A stretch of DNA of 64,000 nt from the NCBI GenBank assembly GCA_016866775.1, contig VGLJ01000017.1:1-64000 (forward strand), written 5' to 3'. Made by a program: the position numbers and the translations under genes. This DNA is from Candidatus Rokuibacteriota bacterium. Its GTDB lineage: Bacteria; Methylomirabilota; Methylomirabilia; Rokubacteriales; CSP1-6. Below the pieces are notes generated by a model. That model did no database searches. It was not told the origin of the DNA and saw nothing but the letters and a program-made list of their open reading frames with translations. The number at the start of each line of letters is the position of its first letter. Positions within the stretch are counted from its first letter, which is position 1. Positions 54,608-62,881 of this stretch are shown here, piece after piece.

Positions 54608-55515
54608 CAGTCCCTTTCCGGCCCACCCTGTGCCGCGAGCGCCAGCGCACCGAGCACGCCCGCCCTCTCACCGAGCGCCGGCGCGACGATGAACTCCTCG
54701 ATCGCGCCGGCGAGCGCGGCGACGCGCACGTAGCCCGCGAGAATCGCCCGCACCTCGGCGCGCACGCGCCCGAGGAGCGTCGGGTGGCGCAGCACGCCGC
54801 CGCCGACGACGATCCGCTGCGGCGACAGCACGGTCACGACGTTCGCGAGCCCCAGCGCGAGGTACCGCGCCACGAGCGTCCAGACCGGATCATCGACCGC
54901 GAGCGCCTCGGGAGGCAAGCCCCGCCGGGCCTGGATGGCCGGACCGGATGCGAGGCCTTCGAGACAGTCGGCGTGGAACGGGCACCAGCCGGCGAAGTCG
55001 TCGCCCGGCGCGCGTGGGACGCGCATGTGGCCCATCTCCGGATGCGCGAGGCCGTGAAGCGGCCGGCCGCCGACCACCGCGCCGCCGCCGATGCCGGTGC
55101 CGACGGTCACGTAGACGAGCGGATCGCACTGCGTGCCCGCGCCCCACCGCCATTCCGCGAGGGCGGCGCCGTTCACGTCGGTGTCGATGGCGACGGGCAC
55201 CACGAGTGCGCGACGCAGCGCACCGACGACATCGGCGCCACTCCATCCGGGCTTTGGCGTGGCGGTGATGGAGCCGAAGGTCGGCGACGCGGGATCGAGA
55301 TCGAGCGGACCGAAGCTGGCGACGCCGACCGCGGCGGGGCGGTGCTCGCGGAAAAAAGCGGCCGCGCGCGCGAGCGTCTCGTCAGCCGTCGTGGTCGGGA
55401 AGCACGCGCCGGCGCGCACGTCGTCCGGACCGCTCCCGACGGCGCACACGGTCTTGGTCCCGCCCGTCTCGATGCCGCCGAACGTCCCGCCTCCCACGAG
55501 GGAGGAACGTACCAC
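54607..55515 (-). CDS. ROK-family sugar kinase (fructokinase-like)
   Basis: A 302-aa ROK protein. GGIETGGTKTVCAVG is the ATP-binding phosphate-1 loop, DTDVNGAALAEWRWGAG holds the catalytic Asp, and VGTGIGGGAVVGG phosphate 2. The ROK zinc motif is seen as HPEMGHMRV followed by CPFHADCLEGLASGPA. This pattern is closest to the bacterial fructokinase group (Mak/GmuE-like). No helix-turn-helix domain is present, so it is an enzyme rather than a NagC-type repressor. It is the first gene of the kinase, D-aminoacylase, amidase unit. Confidence 0.9.
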   Translation of the reverse strand: MVRSSLVGGGTFGGIETGGTKTVCAVGSGPDDVRAGACFPTTTADETLARAAAFFREHRPAAVGVASFGPLDLDPASPTFGSITATPKPGWSGADVVGALRRALVVPVAIDTDVNGAALAEWRWGAGTQCDPLVYVTVGTGIGGGAVVGGRPLHGLAHPEMGHMRVPRAPGDDFAGWCPFHADCLEGLASGPAIQARRGLPPEALAVDDPVWTLVARYLALGLANVVTVLSPQRIVVGGGVLRHPTLLGRVRAEVRAILAGYVRVAALAGAIEEFIVAPALGERAGVLGALALAAQGGPERD

Positions 55516-55532
55516 GGCGGACTTTCGACCTT

Positions 55533-55603
55533 GGGGGGCGAGACGCCCCCCACCCCCCCGGCGCTCCGGGCCGGGAGTGAATCCCGGCCCTACGCGAGTG
55601 CCC
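55533..55603 (+). repeat. double-hairpin dispersed repeat, copy 2
   Basis: Hairpin 1 is GGGGGGCG / CGCCCCCC (55533-55540, 55544-55551). The spacer carries GGCGCTCC. Hairpin 2 is GGGCCGGGA, loop GTGAA, TCCCGGCCC (55568-55590), then TACGCGAGTGCCC. It differs from copy 1 only in the stem of hairpin 1 and a few spacer and flank bases. It fills the gap between the ROK kinase start and the receiver-gene 3' end. Confidence 0.8.
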
Positions 55604-55923
55604 TACGCCGCGGCGAGTAGCTCGGCGACGGCGCCGCGCACGACGTTGACGTCGATCGGCTTGCGGATCGTCAGGTCCGCGCCGAGGTCGCGGGCGACGC
55701 GCAGCGCATTCATCCCCCCGGCGCTCCAGCCCGCGGACACGGCGATCACGCGGGTCGCCGGGAACTCGCGGCGGATCACGGCCAGCGTCTCGAACCCGTC
55801 CTGCTCGGGCATGTAGAGATCGAGAAGCACCAGATCGGGATGACAGACATGGCAGGCCTCCGAGGACAGTGCGCTCAGGCGAGCGCGGCTTGGCCGTCGG
55901 CGTCGATGCGGACGCGGGCCCAC
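55603..55923 (-). pseudogene. response-regulator receiver domain, 5' end lost
   Basis: The C-terminal two-thirds of a receiver is clear. The phospho-acceptor Asp is in DLVLLDLYMPEQDGFETL, the Thr/Ser switch is in RVIAVSAGW, and Lys in TIRKPIDVNVVRGAV. The N-terminal acidic pair (DD) and first helix are missing. In the upstream DNA the frame merges with the end of another gene (55875-56105), where the join reads DGQAALA / ALSSEACH across a small frame change. A deletion seems to have fused the two. Confidence 0.7.
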
Positions 55924-56105
55924 CCCCGCGTGCGAAGCGGTTCGTCGACGGTGAGCCGCCGACGCTCCGTCATGGCGGCGGAGACCGGCTGGTCGCCCCG
56001 CCGGTCGAGCACGATGCCGAGGCGCGCGGACTCGACGAACGTCTCGCGGAGGGCCGTGTAGACGTCCGGGCGATTGCGTGCCACGACGTACAAAATTCGG
56101 GTCAC
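55875..56105 (-). pseudogene. hypothetical protein truncated by fusion to a receiver gene
   Basis: A 76-aa ORF beginning MTRILYVVARNRPDVYTALR, followed by a segment with VLDRRGDQP, then MTERRRLTVDEPLRTRGWARVRID. I recognise the general layout as a small cytoplasmic protein of unknown function, in which an arginine-rich middle section normally sits between VLDRR and the GWARVR end. The last residues (ADGQAALA) look like receiver-domain sequence, not its own. So its C-terminus, and perhaps part of the middle, has been lost at the fusion point. Confidence 0.5.
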
Positions 56106-56172
56106 GCCAGCGAATCCAGCAACCGGCGTGCCGCGTAAGTCCTGCCCTCCGAATGAGAAAAGATTCTCTCTC

Positions 56173-56667
56173 TCAGCGCGCCGCCGGGCGCGAAGCGAGG
56201 CCGATCACGCGGCCGACCTGGGGTGGGCGGGGCAGCGCGTCGTGCGCCGCCTGGATCTCGGCGAGCCGCGCGAGCACGTCCGTCGCCATCGTGGCACCGC
56301 GGCGTGTCTCCAGGGCAACGTGGAGCGACATCAGCTCGTTGGTCGCGGCGAGGTAGCCGTCGGTGGCGTGATACATCGCGTGCACGTAGTGCAGGCGCTT
56401 GGCGTCGTGAGCGAGGAGCTGGGTCGTGAAGCGCAGCGCGTCCCCCGCACGCACCTCCCGATGGTACGTCACGTGCGCTTCGAGGCAGAACGTGGTCACG
56501 CGATGCGCCCGCCGGTGCGCGGCGTCGAGCCCGACCCACCGAAAGAACTCGTCGGTCGCGAAGTCGAAGACGACGAGGTAGTAGCCCATGTTCATGTGGC
56601 CGTTGTGATCGATCCATTCGGGACGGACGACGTCGCGGTAGGAATCGAGTGGCGTGTCGATCGCCAT
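56173..56667 (-). CDS. hotdog-fold acyl-CoA thioesterase (4-hydroxybenzoyl-CoA-type)
   Basis: A 164-aa single hotdog protein. RPEWIDHNGHMNMGYYLVVFDFATDEFF has the DxNxHxNxxxY pattern of the 4HBT group, with Asp and His placed for thioester hydrolysis. EAHVTYHREVRAGDALRFTTQ is the central strand pair. Start ATG 56667 (MAIDTPLDSY) is preferred over an upstream one that overlaps the divergent P-loop gene. It probably hydrolyses short or aromatic acyl-CoAs; betainyl-CoA-type thioesterases look similar. Confidence 0.86.
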   Translation of the reverse strand: MAIDTPLDSYRDVVRPEWIDHNGHMNMGYYLVVFDFATDEFFRWVGLDAAHRRAHRVTTFCLEAHVTYHREVRAGDALRFTTQLLAHDAKRLHYVHAMYHATDGYLAATNELMSLHVALETRRGATMATDVLARLAEIQAAHDALPRPPQVGRVIGLASRPAAR

Positions 56668-56710
56668 GCCGCGCGGCAGCGTACCATACGCCGCGGAGGG
56701 CTCCTCGCGC

Positions 56711-57624
56711 GTGGCCGAGATCATCTTCGTGGAAGGCGTGCCCGGCGCCGGGAAATCGACGACGGCCCAGTTCCTCGCCCGGCAGCTCGCGGCGCACGGG
56801 CGTCCCGCGCGCTGGATCTAGAGGAAGAAATCCCCAACCCGTTCGTGCCGTCGGCGCCGCCGCTCGGGCTCGTCACGTGGCAGGAGGCCACCTGGGAGCA
56901 ATTCGCGGACGCGCACGTCGCCCGCTGGCGCGACTTCGCGCGCGCGGCCGCGGACACACCGGAGGTGATCGTCGCCGAGAGCTTCCTTTTGCAGCGGCCG
57001 GTGTTCACGATGCTCCGGCGAGACGCCGATCCCGCCGCCATCGAAGCGCTGGTGAATCGCTTCGCCGATGCCGTGGCGCCGCTCGAGCCCACGCTCGTTT
57101 ATCTCTCGCACCCCGACCCCGAGGCCTCGTGGCGCGCGGTGATGGCGAAGCGCGGGGGCGGTGAGCTCGCCGCCGCGGTCCAGCGGAGCGAGGACTGGCC
57201 GTTCACCCGGTCGCGCGGTCTCGCGGGACTCGGATGAAGATCCACGTGATCGACGTCGCGGCCGGCACATGGGCCGAGCGGCGTTGGAAGATCTGCACGC
57301 TGCTCGGGATCGCGTCGGACGAGGCGGCGCCGCCGGCGCGCGACACGCTCGCGCCGCTCGCCGGCCGTTACTGCAACGGAAACGAAGAGATCACGATCAC
57401 GCTCGAGGACGAAGGCCTCGTCCTGCGCGGCACGCTGTGGGCATCGAATATGCTCCTGGTCGTCGCCCCGGGTCTGTTCGACGTCGAATCGTGGCCGCTG
57501 CGCATCCGATTCGAGGATAATGCGGCCGGCGTGCCGCGGCGTGCCGCGCGTGTTGCGCTGGGAAGGCGCACGGCTCTGGTGGGGCGGACCCGGAGGCGCG
57601 TATGAGCGAGTTCACGACCAGTGA
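56711..57624 (+). pseudogene. P-loop NTPase/kinase-like protein with C-terminal beta domain, three lesions
   Basis: GTG 56711 gives EIIFVEGVPGAGKSTTAQFL, a Walker A site. A 1-nt loss at about 56819 (ATCTAC to ATCTA) creates an early stop; the next frame continues EEEIPNPFVPSAPPLGLV to SEDWPFTRSRGLAG. A larger deletion at about 57232 shifts to a frame with DVAAGTWAERRWKICTLLGIA and a beta-rich end (GRYCNGNEEITITLEDEGLV, FDVESWPLRIRF). There a 10-nt tandem duplication (57529-57548) breaks the last part, which in the restored frame reads LRWEGARLWWGGPGGAY and stops at 57624. Function is unknown. Confidence 0.72.
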
Positions 57625-58265
57625 CGGTGTTCGACTGGCCTACGCGATCGACGATTTCGCCGATCCGTGGAAGCCGAAGGACACCGTCATCCTCCTCCAC
57701 GCGGCGATGTCCAACCTCCGCCGCTTTTAGTCATCCGGAGCGCGTCGGGAAGCTCGCGCTGTTCTCGAGCACGCCCGGGCTCTCGTACGCGCGACCGGAA
57801 GCGCGCGTCCCGACGTGGCCGGCGATCGTGCGCGAGAAGGGCGTGGACGGTCTGCTCGCGGAAACGGTCGCGGCGCGCGTCGATCCCGGGCGCGTCGACG
57901 CGGGGTTCATCCTCTGGATGCTCGACGAGGCGAAGCGGATGAATCGCGAGTTCACGGCGCGCTTCCTCGACACGATGGCGCGGCTCGATCTCGGCGCGCG
58001 CGTGCGCGAGATCAAGGCGCCGACGCTGGTCGTCGTGGCGGGCGCGGACACGGTCTGCGGGCAGGACGGGTACGAGAAGCTGCGCGCGATCCCGAACCAC
58101 GAGGGGGTCGTGTACGAGGGCGAGCCGCACAACGTCACGAACGGCGTCCCCGACCGCTGCGCGACGGACCTCAGGCGCTTCCTCGCCGGCCGTGAGCGCC
58201 GACTGTATCAACTCGTGGACATTGACTCACCTATCTGCCATCGAGACGCTTTCCGTAAGCCATGA
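57602..58265 (+). pseudogene. alpha/beta hydrolase missing its catalytic core
   Basis: ATG 57602 starts MSEFTTSDGVRLAYAIDDF and reaches VILLHAAMSNLRRF, the oxyanion strand, then stops at 57729. The other end resumes in a new frame as HPERVGKLALFSSTPGL and runs through the cap and the acid strand (VVVAGADTVCG). About 60-70 residues, including the GxSxG nucleophile elbow, are absent. The frame runs on to 58265, overlapping the vapB start. The product cannot be an active hydrolase. Confidence 0.78.
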
Positions 58266-58471
58266 CTACGGTGACCTTGTCGACCAAGTACCAGCTCGTC
58301 CTGCCGCGTGAGGCTCGCGAACGACTGAAGCTCCGCCCGGGGACGAAGCTCACCGTCATGGAAAAGGGCGGTGTCATTTACCTCGTCCCCGAGCGTCCGC
58401 TCCGCGAGTTCCGGGGAGTCGCGGCAGGGCTGAACCCCCGAGGGGTGCGAGAAAAGAAAGATCGCCTCTGA
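58262..58471 (+). CDS. AbrB/SpoVT-type antitoxin (VapB-like)
   Basis: A 69-aa swapped-hairpin AbrB-family protein: TLSTKYQLVLPREARERLKLRPGTKLTVMEKGGVIYLVP is the full DNA-binding domain. The C-terminal tail (REFRGVAAGLNPRGVREKKDRL) is the usual toxin-binding part. In such modules the antitoxin represses its own operon and blocks the PIN toxin encoded next. The stop TGA overlaps the toxin's CTG start at 58468. Confidence 0.88.
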   Translation: MTTVTLSTKYQLVLPREARERLKLRPGTKLTVMEKGGVIYLVPERPLREFRGVAAGLNPRGVREKKDRL

Positions 58472-58835
58472 TCCTGGTCGACTCGAGACGCTGGATCGAA
58501 TATCTCGCCCATCGCCCGCTCGCCAGGCGCTTCGCCCCATACCTGGAAGGTCGCGAACCGCTCGTCGCGTCAGCGATTCAGATCTATGAAGTCTACAAGG
58601 CCATGCGACGCGATTTTTCGGAAGACCGAGCCGTGACCGCGGTCGCAGCACTCCGGCACAGCATGATCGTTCCTGTCGATGAATCGCTCGCCTTGGATGC
58701 GGCGGACCTCGCGCTCCTGCACCGGCTGGCGATGGCGGACGCCCTCGTCTATGCGACGGCGCGCCGTCACAGCGCGAGATTGATCACCACGGATACGGAC
58801 TTCGCGGTCTCCCCGACGCTCTGGTGGTTCGCTAG
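58468..58835 (+). CDS. PIN-domain ribonuclease toxin (VapC-like), C-terminal 1-nt frameshift
   Basis: Translation probably starts at CTG 58468 (ILVDSRRWIEYL), since no ATG, GTG or TTG fits. Acidic metal ligands are present: Asp in ILVDS, Glu in IQIYEVYK, Asp in MADALVYATA and Asp in TTDTDF. The sequence after TTDTDF suggests a 1-nt loss near 58808. In the restored frame it reads AGLPDALVVR and stops at TAG 58833-58835, sharing CTAG with the convergent peptidase stop. As written, the frame runs to 58896 with an unrelated tail. The RNA target is unknown. Confidence 0.8.
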
Positions 58836-60262
58836 CGGTTACCCCGCCGCGCGGTCTCGTAGTGATCGGCCAGCACCTGCGCCACGCATGCGGTGACCTT
58901 CATGCCAGTCGGCAGGTCGAGGAACTCGTTCGGGCCGTGCGCGTTGGAGCCGGGCCCCATCACGCCGGTGATGAGGAACTGCGCCTGCGGGAACCGCTCA
59001 CCGAGCATGCCCATGAACGGGATCGAGCCGCCGAGGCCCTGGTACATCGCCGGCTTGCCGAAGTAGGTCTTCGACGCACGCTCCGCGGCGTCGAGGAGCC
59101 ACGGCGCCGTCGGCGGCGCCGCCCAGCCGTTGCCCGGCGCGTCGATCGAGTACGTGACCTTCGCCCCGTACGGTGGGTCCTTCTCGAGCAGCGCCTTCAG
59201 CGCCTCGCCGGCGCGGAACGCGTCGCGCGTCGGCGGCAAGCGGAGCGAGAGCTTCACCGTCGTCTGCGGGCGCAGCACGTTGCCGCCGTCGGCGGGGAGC
59301 GGAAGCCCGGCAGCGCCGGTGATCGCGAGCGCGGGCCGCCACGTGTTGTTGAGGTCGAGCTCCACGGGGTCGTGGCTCAGCGCCCGCATGCCCGGCACGA
59401 ACGGCCATTTCGTGCCGATCTCGTCACCGAGCACCTGCGCGACCGCGCGCGCCTGGTCGACGCGCTCCTTCGGAATGTCGACGTGAAAGTCGCGCGGGAT
59501 GATCGCTCCCGTCTTCTCGTCCTCGAGGCGCGAGAGGAGCTGTCGCACGATGCGGAAGCTCGACGGCACGATCCCGCTCGCGGCGCCCGAGTGCACGCCT
59601 TCGGTCAGGACCTCGACCGTGAGATCGCCGTTCACGATGCCGCGCAGTGACGTCGTTCCCCAGAGCTGGTCGTAGTTCCCGCAGCCGGAGTCGAGACAGA
59701 CGACGAGGCTCGGCGTGCCGACCTTCGCGGCGAGCGCGTCCATGTACGCCGGAAGGTCGTAGCTACCGCTCTCCTCGCACGCCTCGATCAGCACGAGACA
59801 TCGCGCGTGCGGCACACGTGCCGCCTGCAGCGCTTCGATGGCCGTGAGCGCGGCGAACGTCGCGTAGCCGTCGTCGCCGACACCGCGTCCGAACAGCCGA
59901 TCGCCCTTCCGCGCGGGGACCCATGGCCCGAGCCCCTCGGCCCAGCCGACCATCTCCGGCTGCTTGTCGCAGTGCCCGTAGAGCAGCACGGTCTCGTCCG
60001 ACGCGCCGGGCACGTCGATGAGGATCACGGGCGTGCGGCCGGGCAGCCGATGGACTTCGAACGAGAGCCCCTCGATCGCGCGCTTCACGCTCCAGTCCTC
60101 GAGGAGCGCCACCGCGCGGTCGATGTGGCCGTTCTCCTTCCACTTCGCGTCGAAGTGCGGTGACTTCGCGGGGATGCGGATGTACTCGGTGAGCGCGGGG
60201 ACGATGCTGCCGTCCCACACCTTGTTGACGTAGTCGCGGGTGGCGGTGGCGTCGATGGTCAT
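58832..60262 (-). CDS. M20-family metallopeptidase
   Basis: A 476-aa M20 (ArgE/DapE/CPG2-type) zinc peptidase. LLYGHCDKQPEM gives the first His and Asp, GRGVGDDGYATFAAL the bridging Asp, and IEACEESGSYDLPAYM the catalytic Glu and metal Glu. The lid/dimerisation domain follows (TEGVHSGAASGIVPSSFRI), and the end has PGSNAHGPNEFLDLPTG with a metal His. It likely removes a terminal residue from dipeptides or N-acyl amino acids, in line with the peptide importer and D-aminoacylase. It is convergent with vapC by CTAG. Confidence 0.92.
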   Translation of the reverse strand: MTIDATATRDYVNKVWDGSIVPALTEYIRIPAKSPHFDAKWKENGHIDRAVALLEDWSVKRAIEGLSFEVHRLPGRTPVILIDVPGASDETVLLYGHCDKQPEMVGWAEGLGPWVPARKGDRLFGRGVGDDGYATFAALTAIEALQAARVPHARCLVLIEACEESGSYDLPAYMDALAAKVGTPSLVVCLDSGCGNYDQLWGTTSLRGIVNGDLTVEVLTEGVHSGAASGIVPSSFRIVRQLLSRLEDEKTGAIIPRDFHVDIPKERVDQARAVAQVLGDEIGTKWPFVPGMRALSHDPVELDLNNTWRPALAITGAAGLPLPADGGNVLRPQTTVKLSLRLPPTRDAFRAGEALKALLEKDPPYGAKVTYSIDAPGNGWAAPPTAPWLLDAAERASKTYFGKPAMYQGLGGSIPFMGMLGERFPQAQFLITGVMGPGSNAHGPNEFLDLPTGMKVTACVAQVLADHYETARRGNR

Positions 60263-60285
60263 GAGCGCATGGTACCGCGACGGCG

Positions 60286-60777
60286 GTGTCGCGCTCAGCG
60301 GCGCCCCCGAACACGGAGCTGCTAGCTCAGGTCAACATGCTGACGAGGCAGAAGACGCGGCTGGAGGGGCAAGTCAGCGCGCTCTCCACGCAGAACTCCA
60401 CGCTGCAGGGCGAAGTCAACACGGTCACCACGCAGAACACACGGCTGCAAGACCAGGTCGATGCGCTCACCGCGCAGAACACGCAACTGCCGAGGACGAA
60501 CACGACGCTGCAGAACGATCTCGCCGCGGTGCAACCGACGATCGCCGCGCGTGATACGCTGATCGCGCAGCTCCAGGCGCAGCTCGCGGCGCAGACGCAG
60601 GTCGCGACGGCGATGACGACAACGGTGACGGCCAGCGTCGATCTCGTCGAGGTGCCGCTGCAGCAGGCGTTCAACAGTCCCAACTTCACGATCCCCGGCA
60701 CGACGCCAGCGGAGCAGCTCGAGAACCTGACCGAAGCGATTGCGGCGTTGAAGAACGGAGCGGCGCCACGAAGATGA
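60286..60777 (+). CDS. coiled-coil protein with conserved C-terminal module
   Basis: A 163-aa ORF from GTG 60286. Residues about 9-85 are a long heptad coiled coil with 7- to 14-residue repeats (LSTQNSTLQGEVNTVTTQN, TRLQDQVDALTAQN). Residues 125-163 hold the module L-x-x-A-F-x-x-x-x-F-x-I-P-G-T-T-P-x-x-Q-L-x-N-L-x-x-A-I, matching the end of the protein at 46997-47581 at about half of aligned positions. No signal peptide is visible and the start lies close to the peptidase start, so the 5' end is probably lost. Function is unknown. Confidence 0.6.
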   Translation: MSRSAAPPNTELLAQVNMLTRQKTRLEGQVSALSTQNSTLQGEVNTVTTQNTRLQDQVDALTAQNTQLPRTNTTLQNDLAAVQPTIAARDTLIAQLQAQLAAQTQVATAMTTTVTASVDLVEVPLQQAFNSPNFTIPGTTPAEQLENLTEAIAALKNGAAPRR

Positions 60778-60800
60778 AGAAGAAGTAACGCCTGAAGACG

Positions 60801-60834
60801 CCATGGCCCCGGGTGGTAGCATCCGGGGCCATGG
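60801..60834. repeat. perfect 12-bp inverted repeat covering a start codon
   Basis: CCATGGCCCCGG (60801-60812) and CCGGGGCCATGG (60823-60834) are exact reverse complements around a 10-nt loop. The ATG inside the right arm (60831-60833) is the start codon of the nitroreductase gene. In RNA the hairpin would bury both the start codon and the region where a ribosome site should be. It may also end transcription of the coiled-coil gene. Confidence 0.7.
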
Positions 60835-61325
60835 ACGCCTACCGCGCCGTCGTCGACAAGCGGGACCAGCGCGCGTTCCTTCCCAGGCCGATCCCCGACG
60901 AAGCGCTGCGGCGCATCCTGCAGGCGGCGCGCATGACCGGCAGCTCCAAGAACAGCGAGCCCAATCGGCTCGTCGTCGTGCGTGACCCCGACCGAAGAGC
61001 CGCGCTGGCCGCGGTCGGCGCGTTCGCGAAGTTCCTCGTACAGGCGGCGGCGGTGATCGTCATCGCGCAGACGCAGCGGCACGAGTTCGACGCCGGCCGG
61101 TGCGCGCAGAACATGATGGTCACCGCGTGGGGCGAAGGGATCGGCTCGTGCCCCGCGCACCTGCCCGAGGCCGAGGTCGCGAAGCTGCTGAAGATCCCGG
61201 CCGATCTGCACGTCAACCGCGTGATCGCCTTCGGCTACGTCGAGGCCGCGCGCGCGACCGCGCCGAAGTCCGTCGCCCGAAAGCGCAAGCCGCTCGACGA
61301 GCTCGTGCACTGGGAGACCTGGTGA
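60831..61325 (+). CDS. nitroreductase family protein
   Basis: A 164-aa FMN-dependent nitroreductase-fold protein, on the short side for the family. MDAYRAVVDKRDQRAFLPRPIPDEALRRILQAARM gives the N-terminal RxxRxF-type FMN-phosphate site; SSKNSEPNRLVVV the second contact; and AWGEGIGSCPAHLPEAEVAKLLKIP the C-terminal FMN/dimer region. The lower central part is shortened. Start ATG 60831 lies inside a perfect inverted repeat. The stop overlaps the cyclase GTG. Confidence 0.85.
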   Translation: MDAYRAVVDKRDQRAFLPRPIPDEALRRILQAARMTGSSKNSEPNRLVVVRDPDRRAALAAVGAFAKFLVQAAAVIVIAQTQRHEFDAGRCAQNMMVTAWGEGIGSCPAHLPEAEVAKLLKIPADLHVNRVIAFGYVEAARATAPKSVARKRKPLDELVHWETW

Positions 61326-62881
61326 CCCGCGTGGTGACGCGCGAGCAGATCCCGCGGCTCGTCCATCGCGCCGGGCGCATGGTCGGCATCGGCAACCTGC
61401 TGGGCGGCGTCGTCACCTTTCTCTACTTCAGCTTCATCGACGTCTCCGCCCGGGCCGGAATGGACCCGAACTTCAAGGCCTCGATCGTCTACTTCATCGT
61501 CTCGTTCGCCATCGTGGCCGGCCTCGCCCAGCTCGCGGGCACGCGCTCCACCGCGCCGCTCGAGGCGTGGGCCAGGAGTACCGGGCCGCCCGACGTCTTC
61601 GTGCGCCAGCGCGCGATCGCGCTGCCGTTCGTCATGGCGCGCGTGAGCGCGATCGGCTGGCTCTTCGCGGGCGTCGCGTGGTCCGTCGTGTGGCCCGCGC
61701 TCATCGGCGAGCACCAGCCGGTGGCGATCCTCCGGCGCTTCGTCGGCATCGTGCTGGTCGGCGGCACCGTGACGAGCGTCTTCCTCTTCTTCGCGATCGA
61801 GCGCATCTGGCGGCAGGCCCTGCCCGTCTTCTTTCCCGACGGCGACGTGACCGCCACGCCCGGCGCCGCCCGCGTGCCCGTGCGCGCGCGCCTGCTGGCG
61901 ATCTTCCTGTTCGTCGGAATCGTGCCGCTCGCGCTGATGGGCGTGCTCACCTACACGCGCGCGATGATCCTCGCCGGCGCTTTGCCCGACGCCGCGGCGG
62001 CGATGCTGAGGGACATGGCGATCTTCAACGCCTTCGTGATCGTCGTGGGCGGCGCGATCGCCGCCGCGCTCGCCGTCTTCGTCTCCCGGAGCGTCGCGGA
62101 GCCGCCGAAAGACGTCGAGGTGGCGATGGAGCGCGTGGGGCGCGGCGACCTCGAGACCCGCGCGGCCGTCGTCTCGACCGACGAGATCGGCGCGGTGGCG
62201 GAAGGCTTCAACCGGATGGTCGCGGGCCTCCGCGAGCGCGAGCGCACCCGCGAGACGTTCGGCAAGTACGTGAGCCCCGAGGTACGCGACGAGATCCTGG
62301 CCGCCGGCGCTCCGATGGAAGGCCACCGCCGCGAGGTCACGATCCTCTTCAGCGACCTCCGCGACTTCACGCCGTGGGTCGAGTCGCAGCCGGCCGAAGA
62401 CGTCGTCCGCGACATCAACGCGTACTTCACGCTGATGGAAGGTGCGATCCGCGCGCACGGCGGCCTCGTCGTGCAGTTCATCGGCGACGAGATCGAGGCG
62501 GTCTTCGGCGCGCCGGTCGCCGAGCCGCCCCACGCCGACCACGCGGTCGCCGCCGCGCTCGAGATGTGCCGCCGGCTCGAGACGTGGAACGAGTCGCGCC
62601 GCGCGAACGGAGCGATCATCCTGCGCCACGGCATCGGCATCCACACCGGCGACGTCATCGTCGCGTCCATCGGCAGCCCCGAGCGCCTGTCCTATGCGCT
62701 CGTGGGTGATCCCGTCACCCTCGCCTCCCGGATCCAGGGCCTCACGAAAGAGGTCGGTGGCGACGTGCTCGTCAGCGGCGACACCGTGCGCCGACTGAAA
62801 GAGAGAGTCTCGCTGGAGGCGTTGCCCGCCGCCCGCGTCAAGGGACGCCTGGCGGAAGTGGAGGTCTATCGTGCCGCCTGA
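61322..62881 (+). CDS. membrane adenylate/guanylate cyclase (class III) with HAMP domain
   Basis: A 519-aa protein. About six membrane helices fill residues 20-260, a HAMP linker follows (EPPKDVEVAMERVGRGDLETRAAV), and the cyclase domain starts at about 325. Metal-binding Asp residues lie in VTILFSDLRDFTPWVES and VQFIGDEIEAVFGAP. The purine/transition-state region reads HGIGIHTGDVIVASIGSPERLSYALVGDPVTLASRIQGL. It should make cAMP (possibly cGMP) in response to a membrane signal. It starts at GTG 61322, coupled to the nitroreductase, and its end overlaps the HAD gene by 11 nt. Confidence 0.92.
   Translation: MTRVVTREQIPRLVHRAGRMVGIGNLLGGVVTFLYFSFIDVSARAGMDPNFKASIVYFIVSFAIVAGLAQLAGTRSTAPLEAWARSTGPPDVFVRQRAIALPFVMARVSAIGWLFAGVAWSVVWPALIGEHQPVAILRRFVGIVLVGGTVTSVFLFFAIERIWRQALPVFFPDGDVTATPGAARVPVRARLLAIFLFVGIVPLALMGVLTYTRAMILAGALPDAAAAMLRDMAIFNAFVIVVGGAIAAALAVFVSRSVAEPPKDVEVAMERVGRGDLETRAAVVSTDEIGAVAEGFNRMVAGLRERERTRETFGKYVSPEVRDEILAAGAPMEGHRREVTILFSDLRDFTPWVESQPAEDVVRDINAYFTLMEGAIRAHGGLVVQFIGDEIEAVFGAPVAEPPHADHAVAAALEMCRRLETWNESRRANGAIILRHGIGIHTGDVIVASIGSPERLSYALVGDPVTLASRIQGLTKEVGGDVLVSGDTVRRLKERVSLEALPAARVKGRLAEVEVYRAA

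Noticed and set aside
60327-60534. Repetitive coiled-coil DNA, considered as a CRISPR or tandem-repeat array
   Set aside because: The periodicity comes from heptad codons (Leu/Gln/Thr/Asn). The units differ in sequence and there are no identical repeats with unique spacers.
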